Shown here piece by piece: positions 1 to 7,861 of a DNA stretch of 21,638 nucleotides. The notes beneath the pieces were generated by a model. It had not been told where the DNA came from and searched no databases. It saw nothing but the letters and a program-made list of their open reading frames with translations. The stretch comes from an uncultured beta proteobacterium. Its GTDB lineage: Bacteria > Pseudomonadota > Gammaproteobacteria > Burkholderiales > SG8-39. A program made the translations under genes and the position numbers. Each line of letters opens with the position of its first letter. Within the stretch, counting starts at the first letter, position 1. The DNA lies in the NCBI GenBank assembly GCA_902826155.1, contig CADEDU010000065.1, forward strand, positions 20,392 through 42,029, given 5' to 3'.

Positions 1-25
1 CGAGCCTCGACCAAAGAGACAGACT

Positions 26-52
26 GTGGGGGTTGGCCTACCGGAATTCAAC
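26..52 (-). promoter_or_regulatory. Possible heat-shock (sigma-32) promoter reading out of the window
   Basis: On the minus strand, GTTGAA (47-52) is followed after 15 bases by CCCCAC (26-31). The sigma-32 consensus is CTTGAA, 13-17 bases, then CCCCAT, so each box has one mismatch. It lies downstream of the STAS gene and points leftward, away from every gene in the window. By inference it would serve a heat-shock gene just beyond position 1; hslVU is a plausible candidate because it lies near dksA in related genomes. No gene is visible in 1-197. Confidence 0.4.
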
Positions 53-197
53 CCCTGCGACGATTCGGCGTGGGGTGTCTCGACGGCGTGATGAAAGACA
101 ACCGGGATGGTGCTTGGGAACCGCCGCGCAATCTAGCGCGATGACGCGGGAGCGCCAGGGTTCCTGGGGCAAGTGCCTTGCGGGTCAGATCAATGGT

Positions 198-1583
198 CTA
201 GCGACGCGAAACGAGTTGCGCGACTTCGCCCGCGCCCATCATCACCAGCAGCAATGACACCATTTCGTTGGCGTAACGGAGTTCGACGGGTTGAGTACCC
301 GAGCGCAGCTCCGCCAGAAGCTTGACCAGTTGACTGGCCGAGATGAAGTCGATGCGGCGCACACGTGACAGATCGATGATCAGCGGATCATGCTCGGCAG
401 CGTGTGCCTTGATGCGTGAGAACACATCTTCGGCGGGCTGCACGATGTCGGACGGCACACGGTACCAATCGTTACCTGGTTCGCTGACCGGGTCGGGCGT
501 CGCGCTGGCAACCCGCTGCGGCAGATCCATCCACGACGGCGGAGACACACCAAAGGTAACGGCGTAGTCGACAGCCACCTCTTCGAACTGCGCCTGCTGG
601 CCGACCATCTGCAGCAGCTCCAGTCTGAGCAACCACGGCGCTTGCGAGCGCGACGAATCACCGGTGATCGCCTGCCCGGATATCGCCTGCACGAGCCGCT
701 CGATATTGGACAAGCGCACCGCCTTCTTGGCACGCAGTATCTGCTGGATCATCGCCAGCAGATGCTGGCAGCCCGCCGCGTCGGCATCTTCGAAACGGGC
801 GAAATCCAACTGCACGCCGTCGTATCGGTCGATTGTCTTGCGTAGTGCTGCAAGCGGCCCGGCACTGGCCGCCGAGAGCCGTCCGGACACATTGACACTG
901 GGCATTCCCGAGTTGCCGCCGCCCATCGGCAGCACTTCGAACTGGGGCCAAGCAGGCGCCGATCGTTCGAACTGCTGGGCGAACTGCTCGGCAGCGACGT
1001 CGTAGGCAGCCTTAAGACTCAACTGCACGTACAGATCGAATCGGATGAGCCAGGCCTGCATCGCCCACGGGCCGAGCTTGCCCGCGGCAATCGCTGCTTC
1101 GATGACGCGCAGCGCCTCACTGGTCTGCCCATTGGCGTGCGACAGCGCGCAATCCTCCAGCGCCTGCGGCATCTCGCGATCCGGATTCGGGCGATTGCGT
1201 CGCGCCTGCCGCGCCGCCGGTTCCGGCGGCGGGGCGACCGGGGCAGCCGCTGCAGGTATTACGGGTTCTGCCGACGGTTCGACACGCGCGGCGGGGGTCG
1301 ATTTCGGCTGAACAGGTTCTTGCGGTGCTGCGGCATCCGAATTGCTCGCTGCCGCAGGGGGAGCGGGCTTGTCGTCCTCGGCAAACAGGTTCCCGAACGA
1401 GATCAGGCCCTGATCGGCGCCGCGATCGTGCCGACCCTTCTCTTTCGGTGGGCGCGCAGCGGCAGGTTGCTGCCCACGCGCGGCTTCGGCCGGAGCGGGT
1501 CGTGCGCTGTCCTTCGCCTTACGAGCTCGCTCGTCGGCCTTCGCGGAACGCTCTGGTTTTTTGCCGAAGGAGAAAAAAGCCAC
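198..1583 (-). CDS. STAS-domain protein with disordered Ala/Pro-rich N-terminus
   Basis: This is a 461-residue cytoplasmic protein with no signal peptide or membrane segment. Residues 1 to about 145 are charged and Ala/Pro-rich, probably disordered. The rest looks like two STAS-type modules: one around residues 225-300 (containing LDFARFEDADAAGCQ), and a clearer C-terminal one around 380-461 (LIIDLSRVRRIDFISASQLVKLL), where the hydrophobic strand, DLS and Ser-Ala-Ser turn resemble anti-sigma antagonists and MlaB-like proteins. The start codon is GTG, followed by AFFSFGKK; the ribosome site is weak. STAS domains bind nucleotides or partner proteins, sometimes under serine phosphorylation. No kinase or anti-sigma factor is nearby, so the partner is unknown. 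It follows the metal cassette after a 482-base gap and is probably transcribed separately. Confidence 0.8.
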   Translation of the reverse strand: MAFFSFGKKPERSAKADERARKAKDSARPAPAEAARGQQPAAARPPKEKGRHDRGADQGLISFGNLFAEDDKPAPPAAASNSDAAAPQEPVQPKSTPAARVEPSAEPVIPAAAAPVAPPPEPAARQARRNRPNPDREMPQALEDCALSHANGQTSEALRVIEAAIAAGKLGPWAMQAWLIRFDLYVQLSLKAAYDVAAEQFAQQFERSAPAWPQFEVLPMGGGNSGMPSVNVSGRLSAASAGPLAALRKTIDRYDGVQLDFARFEDADAAGCQHLLAMIQQILRAKKAVRLSNIERLVQAISGQAITGDSSRSQAPWLLRLELLQMVGQQAQFEEVAVDYAVTFGVSPPSWMDLPQRVASATPDPVSEPGNDWYRVPSDIVQPAEDVFSRIKAHAAEHDPLIIDLSRVRRIDFISASQLVKLLAELRSGTQPVELRYANEMVSLLLVMMGAGEVAQLVSRR

Positions 1584-1778
1584 GGTTCGTTGCCTAGCTC
1601 ACAGCGCAGGTTGATTTCGGACAAATCTCTTGGCATCGCCGCTCGACTGCCCACCGCCCGGTGTGACACCGCTCGCGGTTCGTGCGTTCATTCGGCCACT
1701 CGATCAAGCCAATGACTCACCCGAACGCACAGCCGAACGCAAAATGCTTTCCACAGGTGGGAACGAAACATGACAAGT

Positions 1779-1809
1779 GTGATCAGTGACCGGTCAGACC
1801 GGCGATCAC
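1779..1809. repeat. Nested inverted repeat in the 482-base gap 1584-2065
   Basis: The outer arms are GTGATC (1779-1784) and GATCAC (1804-1809). The inner arms are CCGGT (1790-1794) and ACCGG (1798-1802), around the loop CAG. The centre also contains the perfect palindrome TGACCGGTCA (1787-1796). It lies upstream of the STAS gene and downstream of the receptor gene, with no T-run on either side, so it may be an operator or an RNA hairpin. The rest of the gap holds a somewhat AT-richer patch (about 1885-1915) and a short GGAGG/CCTCC hairpin (2030-2042). I see no gene, tRNA or convincing promoter in it. Confidence 0.5.
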
Positions 1810-2065
1810 GCATTTCGCGCGTGGGACCACCCTTGATCGCGATCTGAATCGACTGAAAGAGACGTCTCGCCCTGCATGCTCCAGTTTAAACGCAATCCAT
1901 ATTGTCACAAGACCTTGAATGGCTCCGCCGTCCCGTCGGGCGGCCGCAAGGCGATCGCGCTCCAGATCGGCACAGGGTTTCCATGAAGGTTTGCAGGATC
2001 TGTTGCCAGGATTTCGTCCATCACGCTGCGGAGGACGCCTCCAGTCCCCCGCAGGGTTAGGCCTC

Positions 2066-4093
2066 TCAGAATGATGCTCGCACTCCGATCATCGCGCCAC
2101 GTCGCCCCAAGGGCGCCACTTCCTTGAGGAACGACGTGTGCAGTCGCGCCTCGGCATTGAGCAGATTGGTACCACGCACGAACCACTCGATCTGACTTGG
2201 GCCAAGTCGCACGCGATGCGTGATTGCCGCGTCGAGCATCGTGTAGCCGTCGGTCGGGACCTCGTTGTCGCCCACTCGATCCTGCTTTGCTGCGCGTAAC
2301 ACGTCGATGCGTGCCATCCAGCCACCGAGTTCATACACCACGCCGCCCCCGACTCGAAACGGCGGGATGCGCGGCAACGACTGACCCGTATCGCGATTGC
2401 GCGCGCGCGTCGTGTCGAACCGTGCTTCGAGCCACAGGCGGCCAACGCTCGATTCGAGCGCGCGCCAACGCACCTGGCCTTCGACCCCTCGGAAGTCAGC
2501 CGGAACCGCACGATAACGATAGATCGGCAGGTCGTCGTCGGGATCGGCCGGATCGCGCTCGTCGACTGTGCCGCTGTCGAACAGGCCGATGTAGTTCCTG
2601 AACCGGTTGTAGAACACGCCGATCGATCCGGTGACCGCTCCGGCGCGCTTGCGCAGCGCCAGGTCGATTCCGTGCGAGCGCTCGAGCCCGAGTGCGCGAT
2701 CGCCGACTTCGAACGCACCGGTGGCGATATGCGGTCCGTTGGCGTAGAGCTCCTGAAACGTCGGTGCACGTTCGTTGTATGAGCCCTGGAGTGCGAGCGC
2801 GTAGGACGGATTGAACCCGTACAACGCTCCAAGCGCAGCACTCTTCGGCGTGAACCTGCGCGTCTGCGCATCACCGAAGCGCGCGTCTTCGAGCGCTCTA
2901 ACATCGGCACGGCCGAGTCGTGCGCCGCCTGACAGTTTGAGGGCACCGAGCTGCGCCTCCTCGTACACGAACACATCGGCGAGCTGGGTGCGGGTGTTCG
3001 GCACGAATGCTTCGTCGCCCAGCGCGGAAAACTTGCTGTTCTGCAGCTCCAGGCCCACGGCCCCTTGCATGCGTCCGAACGGCTGGTGCAGCAGTTCGAC
3101 GCGCGTGTTGTGTCCGTTGGACTCGAACTGCGTGCCCGACGAAGTCTGTTCGTACTCGATGTGTTTGTAATCCGAGTACGACGACTTGAACCGCAGCGCC
3201 TTCACGATCGCGTTGACGTCGCGCAACTCGCTGGCGAACTCGTAGCGGCGTTGCTGCAGGCCGATCGTGACGTCGGGTTCGGCAACCGTGCCGTAGCGCG
3301 AGTTGTACTGCGATCCGCTTAGTCCGGCGTAACCTTTATTCCACGCAAACGACATGCCCAGTCCGGCCCCATCCGAACGTTGCGCGCTGTTGGGCAGGCG
3401 TCCGCGCGGCTCGTCTTCAGGTGGCAATGGCGAGCTTTCTCGCCGCCGCGCCGATCGCGCATAGTCGGGAATGCGCAGATCGGCGGCATGGCGCCGGGAG
3501 AAATCCGCAGTCAGTCCGATCAGGCCATCCCCGAGCGCGACCCGGGCAACTTGCGCACGCTCGCTCGCCTGAGTCCCGAATCGCGCCTCGACGGACCCGT
3601 TGGCGCCCTTGAGGGGCTCGCGCAGGATGCGACCATCGGTGGCATTGACGACACCGCCGACCGCGTTGCCGCCATACATGAGGGTGGCTGGGCCGCGGAC
3701 CACCTCAGCCCGCTCGATCAGCAACGGCTCGACGCTGGTTGCGTGGTCAAAGCTCGCTGCCGATGCGTCGATGACACCGGTACCGTTCTGCAGCACGCGG
3801 ATCCGATCGCCATCGAGCCCGCGGATGATCGGACGACTCGAATTGGGTCCGAAGTAGGTCGAACTCACACCCAGCTCGGATCCGAGCGTCTCACCGAGGG
3901 TTGATTGCGTCCTCAGGCGCAACTGCGGACCTTCGACAACGTTGGCGGGGGCGGTCAGCTCGAACAAGTCGCTGCCGATGGGCGTCGCGGTGACGATCAC
4001 CGGCGACAAGGTCGTGGTCGATGGTGGCGTCTGGGCCGTCGCTTGCGCGCAGCACAGCGCTGCCAGCGCCCACGTGGGGCGAATGCGTTTCAT
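2066..4093 (-). CDS. TonB-dependent outer membrane receptor, ZnuD-like (probable zinc uptake)
   Basis: This 675-residue protein fits an outer membrane gated transporter. A signal peptide ends near residue 20 (ATA-QT). A TonB-box-like segment SPVIVTATP lies at 30-38. The plug domain (about 48-155) contains RGLDGDRIRVLQNG and ERAEVVRGPATLMYGGNAVGG, followed by a 22-strand-type barrel ending in Phe. The plug wording (DASAASFDHATSVEPLLIERAEVVRG, then NATDGRI) matches the ZnuD branch of zinc receptors as I recall it. The loop at about 209-240, often histidine-rich in that branch, here reads RRRESSPLPPEDEPRG and has no His. AGAGGAG precedes the ATG. It comes 154 bases after a histidine-rich secreted protein. 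Zinc is inferred from family and context; another metal or chelate is possible. Confidence 0.82.
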   Translation of the reverse strand: MKRIRPTWALAALCCAQATAQTPPSTTTLSPVIVTATPIGSDLFELTAPANVVEGPQLRLRTQSTLGETLGSELGVSSTYFGPNSSRPIIRGLDGDRIRVLQNGTGVIDASAASFDHATSVEPLLIERAEVVRGPATLMYGGNAVGGVVNATDGRILREPLKGANGSVEARFGTQASERAQVARVALGDGLIGLTADFSRRHAADLRIPDYARSARRRESSPLPPEDEPRGRLPNSAQRSDGAGLGMSFAWNKGYAGLSGSQYNSRYGTVAEPDVTIGLQQRRYEFASELRDVNAIVKALRFKSSYSDYKHIEYEQTSSGTQFESNGHNTRVELLHQPFGRMQGAVGLELQNSKFSALGDEAFVPNTRTQLADVFVYEEAQLGALKLSGGARLGRADVRALEDARFGDAQTRRFTPKSAALGALYGFNPSYALALQGSYNERAPTFQELYANGPHIATGAFEVGDRALGLERSHGIDLALRKRAGAVTGSIGVFYNRFRNYIGLFDSGTVDERDPADPDDDLPIYRYRAVPADFRGVEGQVRWRALESSVGRLWLEARFDTTRARNRDTGQSLPRIPPFRVGGGVVYELGGWMARIDVLRAAKQDRVGDNEVPTDGYTMLDAAITHRVRLGPSQIEWFVRGTNLLNAEARLHTSFLKEVAPLGRRGAMIGVRASF

Positions 4094-4247
4094 ACACTCC
4101 TCTTTGCGGTCTTGGCGTTGGACGAGCGCGCACCAGGGCCCACAGCGCGCGAACGCGCGAGGGCAAAACCTGCCGGTCAGCTCGGCCGACTTATGGGATT
4201 GGAGCCTGGCAACGTGGCGCAGCGCACCACGCGCGGCTCAGGGCACA

Positions 4248-4676
4248 TCACACGCGAATTGCGGGAGGCGCGCGGATGTAAGCGCCGCAGAAGAGGAAAT
4301 GACTGTTGGGACAAGCAGTCGCGACGAACCGAGCCGACCGGCGCGGATGCACGACGGAAGTCGAATTCGAGCTTGCGAGCAACGCCGCGGCCGCGCCGAA
4401 CGCGGCACACAACTCGCAGACCGGGTCGATGCCACGGTCGGAGTGCGAATCGGCATGGGCGTGCTGCCCGTCGCACCCACTCGCGTGATCCGCGGACGAT
4501 GCATGGTCCGAATCGACCGCGCCGTCCTGAGAATCACCGTGCCCCGCGTGCGCGTGACCGTGCTCGAGGTGAGACAGGGCGTGCGCAATGCTGCCAACCT
4601 GTCCAAGCACCAGCAACAGGCTGAGCGCGATTCGCGCGAGGACTCCCTTGCGCAGCATATTGCTTTGCTTGCTCAT
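4248..4676 (-). CDS. Small secreted histidine-rich protein, DUF2946-like
   Basis: The product has 142 residues. An N-terminal hydrophobic segment (about 13-30) looks like a signal peptide or anchor. Residues 32-78 carry 11 histidines mixed with Asp, a typical periplasmic metal-binding stretch. A CELC motif lies at 87-90, followed by a second hydrophobic patch (AAFGAAAALL), and the C-terminus ends in an IRAPPA motif. The CxLC and RxPP elements resemble DUF2946 proteins, which often sit beside TonB receptors or metal genes. It lies between the DUF3299 gene (67 bases upstream) and the receptor gene (154 bases downstream). That second gap holds a GC hairpin (4146-4159) and no gene. A periplasmic zinc-buffering role is inference. 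The first ATG is used; an ATG at residue 7 is also possible, and neither has a strong ribosome site. Confidence 0.7.
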   Translation of the reverse strand: MSKQSNMLRKGVLARIALSLLLVLGQVGSIAHALSHLEHGHAHAGHGDSQDGAVDSDHASSADHASGCDGQHAHADSHSDRGIDPVCELCAAFGAAAALLASSNSTSVVHPRRSARFVATACPNSHFLFCGAYIRAPPAIRV

Positions 4677-4743
4677 GGTGCGCGATGCAAGCGGACGTGG
4701 ACCGAATCGCGCATCGAACTATCGAATTGCAAATCTCATCGAA

Positions 4744-5256
4744 CTACTTGCCAGCCTTGGTCGGCGCTGCATCGACCAATCGGTAGTAGATACCGGTGGG
4801 GTCATCGCGCAGCACCGCGAGCTTGCCCGACAGCACGACGGGCTCAACCGTGTACTTGATCGGTTGCTTGGAGCGCACTTCCACGACCGACTCGGCGCCG
4901 CCCGGCATGCAAAAGCCGCACGTGGGCGGCAGCGACGTCAGGATGAAGTGCTTCTGCCGCTCGCCGGCTTCCAGCGGCATCATGAAGCCCTGCAACTTCA
5001 CTTCTTTCTTGTCCAGCGCCAGGACTGTCTTGTCGAACTGCGGCACCACCTTGTCCTTCTGTTTCACCTGCTGTACGTTCGCGAGCGTTTTCCACGGCAC
5101 GACGCCGGGCAACTCCGGCAACGGCTTGAGCAGCGCCGGATCGATGGGCGCGCCCAGTGCGTGGGGCTCCGTGGGCGTCTCTTTGGCCATCTGCGCGTTG
5201 CTGCTGACCGACAACAGCAATGCGCCAAGCATCAGGATCGGGAAGGAACGTTGCAT
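4744..5256 (-). CDS. Secreted DUF3299 protein with CxxC motif
   Basis: The product has 170 residues with a signal peptide ending near residue 21 (SSNAQ). The conserved core runs from about 85 to 160: EVKLQGFMMPLE, then PPTCGFCMPGG with Cys113 and Cys116, then KYTVEPVVLSGKLAV and a GIYYRL end. This is the DUF3299 pattern. The ATG at 5256 was chosen because GGAGG precedes it and it begins the signal peptide; the open frame extends 40 residues further upstream without those features. From established knowledge, DUF3299 proteins are encoded with MacB-like ABC pairs in zinc-responsive clusters such as Pseudomonas aeruginosa PA4063-PA4066. The CxxC may bind metal or be redox active. A 180-base gap, with no gene seen, separates it from the permease upstream. 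Confidence 0.8.
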   Translation of the reverse strand: MQRSFPILMLGALLLSVSSNAQMAKETPTEPHALGAPIDPALLKPLPELPGVVPWKTLANVQQVKQKDKVVPQFDKTVLALDKKEVKLQGFMMPLEAGERQKHFILTSLPPTCGFCMPGGAESVVEVRSKQPIKYTVEPVVLSGKLAVLRDDPTGIYYRLVDAAPTKAGK

Positions 5257-5436
5257 TCGACCTCCGCAAAAGCGTCGGGCCCCGAGGACTGGCGGCGAAG
5301 GCAGGCATCTTAACGGGGGCCCGGGAACGCCGGCAATCACCGTTGCGCGTTCGTCGGGGCTTTGACCCCATCGCAAGGAGACCTTCGCCAGGGGTGCGAT
5401 CTGCGTGTGTCGCGATCAGCGTGGCGTGGGCGAGGT

Positions 5437-6648
5437 TCAACCCCGTGCGAGGGTTGCCGCCACATCGGACCGATACGCCCGCCACGCCGGGACAACCGCC
5501 GCGATCAAAGCGACCAGTAGCGACAGCGCCACCACCCAGCCCTCGTCAGGCGCTATGCGCCAACCGGTGACCGCTGGCTGTCGGTTCGCGGCGAGCCAGG
5601 TGCCGATCACCTCGGTGGCGATATGGCCCAGGAGCAGCCCCAATGCCGTCCCGATCACCCCCATCACCAACCCCTCGAAGAGGACCAGCCGCATGAGTTT
5701 GCCTGGTGTGGCACCCAGCGTGCGCATCACGGCGAGGTCGTACTTGCGCTCTTCGAGCGCATTGAACAGCGCGATGAACGTCGACAGACCCGCGGCCAGC
5801 AGCAGCACGAGCGCGAATGCACGCACCACGTCGAGCCCTACGCCAAGCATGCTGAACAGACGCGCCGCCTCATTCGCGGGCGAGGCAGCCTGCATCGACG
5901 TCTCGCTGTTGATCGAACGCGGTAGCGACATCGCCGCAAGCGGCGAGGCATATTCGACCAGCAACGCGGTGATTTCCTTTTCGTCCGGGGTCAGGGCCGC
6001 CAGTGCCTCTGCGGGCTTCTCGTCTTCGTTGAGCTGCATGTGGACGAGCCACACCGACTCGACGCTGGCAAGGATCAATCGGTCGATGACCGAGCCGGTC
6101 GGCGCGAGCACCCCAACCACAGCGAACGGCGACGATTCGTGCGCATCGCCCTCCTTGCCCAAGCCGTGCGTACCTAGGAATTTCGCGCCGACTTGCAAGC
6201 CCAGTGTGCGCGCCACCTCGGCGCCGATGAGCGCCTGCATCGGCCCGTCCCAGTGTTTGCCGGTTTCAATGCGGGCGTCGTAGAGCGCGAGCAAGTCCGA
6301 CGACGTGCCGACGATGCGAAAGCCGCGCAGACTGTCGCCAAGGGCGAGCGGCACGGTGCGCTTGACCATGCGATTCGACGCGATCGATTGGGCATCGGCG
6401 AGCTTGATGTTTCCCGGTGGCACATCGACATGGAACACGGCGGCCAGCACCAGTTGCAGCGGGCTGCCCTTGGCGCCGACCACGAGGTTGATGCGTTGCG
6501 CGTCGCGAGTGAGGCGCTCCTCGAGCTGACTGCCCAGCAGCAGCAGAACGCAGATGAGCGCTACACCAAGCGCCAGCAACAGCACGTTGAGGCCAGCGTT
6601 GAGCGGCCGCGCTCGTATATAGGCCCAGCTCAGCACCAGCAGGTTCAC
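5437..6648 (-). CDS. ABC transporter permease, MacB/FtsX type
   Basis: The product has 403 residues and the four-helix topology of the MacB/LolE/FtsX family. One membrane helix lies near 18-40, a large periplasmic domain spans about 45-270, and three helices follow (about 275-295, 318-342, 370-392). The cytoplasmic turn LEERKYDLAVMRTLGATPGKLM is the family's typical coupling segment. The start is GTG, overlapping the ATPase stop codon in a four-base GTGA, so the two subunits are probably translationally coupled. This family usually moves lipids, lipoproteins or peptides, or transmits force, rather than importing ions. Its place beside DUF3299, a histidine-rich protein and a ZnuD-like receptor suggests a metal-linked job, but the direction and cargo are unknown. 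Confidence 0.88.
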   Translation of the reverse strand: MNLLVLSWAYIRARPLNAGLNVLLLALGVALICVLLLLGSQLEERLTRDAQRINLVVGAKGSPLQLVLAAVFHVDVPPGNIKLADAQSIASNRMVKRTVPLALGDSLRGFRIVGTSSDLLALYDARIETGKHWDGPMQALIGAEVARTLGLQVGAKFLGTHGLGKEGDAHESSPFAVVGVLAPTGSVIDRLILASVESVWLVHMQLNEDEKPAEALAALTPDEKEITALLVEYASPLAAMSLPRSINSETSMQAASPANEAARLFSMLGVGLDVVRAFALVLLLAAGLSTFIALFNALEERKYDLAVMRTLGATPGKLMRLVLFEGLVMGVIGTALGLLLGHIATEVIGTWLAANRQPAVTGWRIAPDEGWVVALSLLVALIAAVVPAWRAYRSDVAATLARG

Positions 6649-7295
6649 GACACGACTGCTCCATCCACGCTCAAGGTCAGCTCGCGCTGGAAGCGCTGAC
6701 GCAGCCGTTGATCGTGGGTTGCGATGAGCAAGGCTGCGCCCACGGCGTTCGCCTGCTCGATCAGCAACGCCGCCGCGCGCTCGCAGTTCATGTCATCGAG
6801 ATTCGCCGTCGGTTCGTCGGCCAGAATGAGGCGCGGCCGGTTGATCACCGCCCGGGCGATCGCCACGCGCTGCGCCTGCCCGTGGCTGAGCTCATGCGGG
6901 AACGCGCGGGCGCGCTCGTGCAACTGCACCGATCCGAGGACCGCATCGATCCGTGCGAGGTCAATCGTGCCGCGTCCGAGCTGCTGCGCGAGCTTGAGGT
7001 TGCCGCGCACATCGAGGCTGTCGATCAGATGCAGTCGCTGCGGAACGAACCCGATCGTCTGGCCGCGCAGCCGGTCGAGCGCGGCGGAGGTCATCGAGGT
7101 AATCGCGTGCCCGTCGATGCTGACCGCGCCCTCGCTGGGCCGGACGAGGCCAGCCAAGACGTGAAGCAGGGTGGTTTTGCCGCTGCCCGATGCGCCCAGG
7201 ACAAGCGCATGCTCACCGGCGGCAAGATCGAATCGATCTATCGACAGAGCCAGCCGATCACCGTAGCGGTGACGCAGACGATCGATGCTGAGCAT
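6645..7295 (-). CDS. ABC transporter ATP-binding protein (MacB/LolD-like)
   Basis: The product is a 216-residue single nucleotide-binding domain, the usual length for LolD-type subunits. Visible motifs are Walker A GASGSGKT (34-41), Q-loop Gln86 in FVPQRL, signature LSHGQ (136-140, with His in place of the usual first Gly), Walker B RLILADEP (155-162), D-loop NLDD, and the switch histidine in IATHDQ. It powers the permease whose GTG start overlaps its stop codon. It starts 74 bases after dksA, beyond a strong hairpin, so it may form a separate transcript; I see no convincing promoter in that gap. The ribosome site before the ATG is weak. Confidence 0.9.
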   Translation of the reverse strand: MLSIDRLRHRYGDRLALSIDRFDLAAGEHALVLGASGSGKTTLLHVLAGLVRPSEGAVSIDGHAITSMTSAALDRLRGQTIGFVPQRLHLIDSLDVRGNLKLAQQLGRGTIDLARIDAVLGSVQLHERARAFPHELSHGQAQRVAIARAVINRPRLILADEPTANLDDMNCERAAALLIEQANAVGAALLIATHDQRLRQRFQRELTLSVDGAVVS

Positions 7296-7331
7296 GGAGG
7301 TGCCCCACGGCCCCCTGCACGACGAAGTCTT

Positions 7332-7366
7332 GAACGCGCGCGGCGGGCTTTGCGCCGTACGCGTTC
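7332..7366 (-). terminator. Strong hairpin between dksA and the ABC genes
   Basis: GAACGCG (7332-7338) pairs with CGCGTTC (7360-7366), and CGGCG (7341-7345) pairs with CGCCG (7353-7357). Between the two stems lie one G-T pair and one mismatch; the loop has seven bases. It lies just past the dksA stop codon. No T-run follows on the minus strand, so it may stop, slow or process the transcript instead of acting as a classical intrinsic terminator. Confidence 0.5.
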
Positions 7367-7369
7367 GGT

Positions 7370-7861
7370 CTACTCGCCGTACATCTTCTGCTTGAGTTCG
7401 CGACGCTGCTGCGCCTCGACCGATAGCGTGGCGGTAGGCCGCGCGAGCAATCGCGCAATACCGATCGGGTCACCGGTTTCTTCGCAGTAACCGTAGGAGC
7501 CATCGTCGATGCGGGCGAGCGACTGGTCGATCTTCTTCATGAGCTTGCGCTCGCGATCGCGGGTGCGCAGCTCGAGCGCGTGCTCCTCTTCGATCGTGGC
7601 GCGATCGGCGGGATCGGGCACCATGTCGTTGTCGCGCAGATGTTCGGAGGTCTCGCCGGCGTTCTCGAGAAGCTGACGCTTCATCTCGGAAAGCTTGTCG
7701 CGAAAGAACTGCAGCTGCGACTCGTTCATGTAGTCCGCCGCGGGCATCTTGACCAGCTGCTCCTCGGTCAACTTGCCGCCCGATGCCGCCAACGCCACGG
7801 CAGCGCCCGGCGCCTTGGACGCATCCGACTTGGTCTTCTTCACTGCGCTTTCACGAGGCAT
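7370..7861 (-). CDS. dksA: RNA polymerase-binding transcription factor DksA (one-cysteine type)
   Basis: The product has 163 residues, slightly longer than E. coli DksA (151) because of a Lys/Ala-rich N-terminus. Core features are YMNESQLQFFRDKL (about 44-57), the coiled coil with the tip motif DPADRA (83-88, DxxDxA), ELRTRDRERKLMKKID, and the globular end GYCEETGDPIGIARLLARPTATL. Of the four zinc-finger cysteines only Cys126 remains; the other positions are Thr129, Ser147 and Ala150. DksA binds the RNA polymerase secondary channel and, with ppGpp, adjusts rRNA and amino-acid promoters. The low-cysteine form is common in betaproteobacteria and should fold without zinc. An AAGGG site precedes the ATG. 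Its first 22 bases overlap the upstream GTPase gene, implying coupled translation. Confidence 0.95.
   Translation of the reverse strand: MPRESAVKKTKSDASKAPGAAVALAASGGKLTEEQLVKMPAADYMNESQLQFFRDKLSEMKRQLLENAGETSEHLRDNDMVPDPADRATIEEEHALELRTRDRERKLMKKIDQSLARIDDGSYGYCEETGDPIGIARLLARPTATLSVEAQQRRELKQKMYGE

Noticed and set aside
1748..1760. DnaA box-like TTTCCACAG
   Set aside because: It is a single copy with two mismatches and has no AT-rich region or replication genes nearby.
4094..4247. Cobalamin riboswitch ahead of the TonB receptor gene
   Set aside because: Some GCC- and AGG-rich pieces recall it, but the conserved box order (GCCACTG, then the B12 box) is absent.
4094..4747. Zur-binding palindromes ahead of the receptor, DUF2946 and other cassette genes
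   Set aside because: I looked for the AT-rich GTTATA-type palindrome in the gaps of the cassette and found none. The direct repeat ATCGAA at 4713-4726 is too short to call.
3905..4859. Two plus-strand open frames of 239 and 305 codons opposite the receptor leader and the DUF2946/DUF3299 genes
   Set aside because: Low-complexity Arg/Ala-rich translations without recognisable domains. The minus-strand genes with signal peptides and family motifs explain the region.
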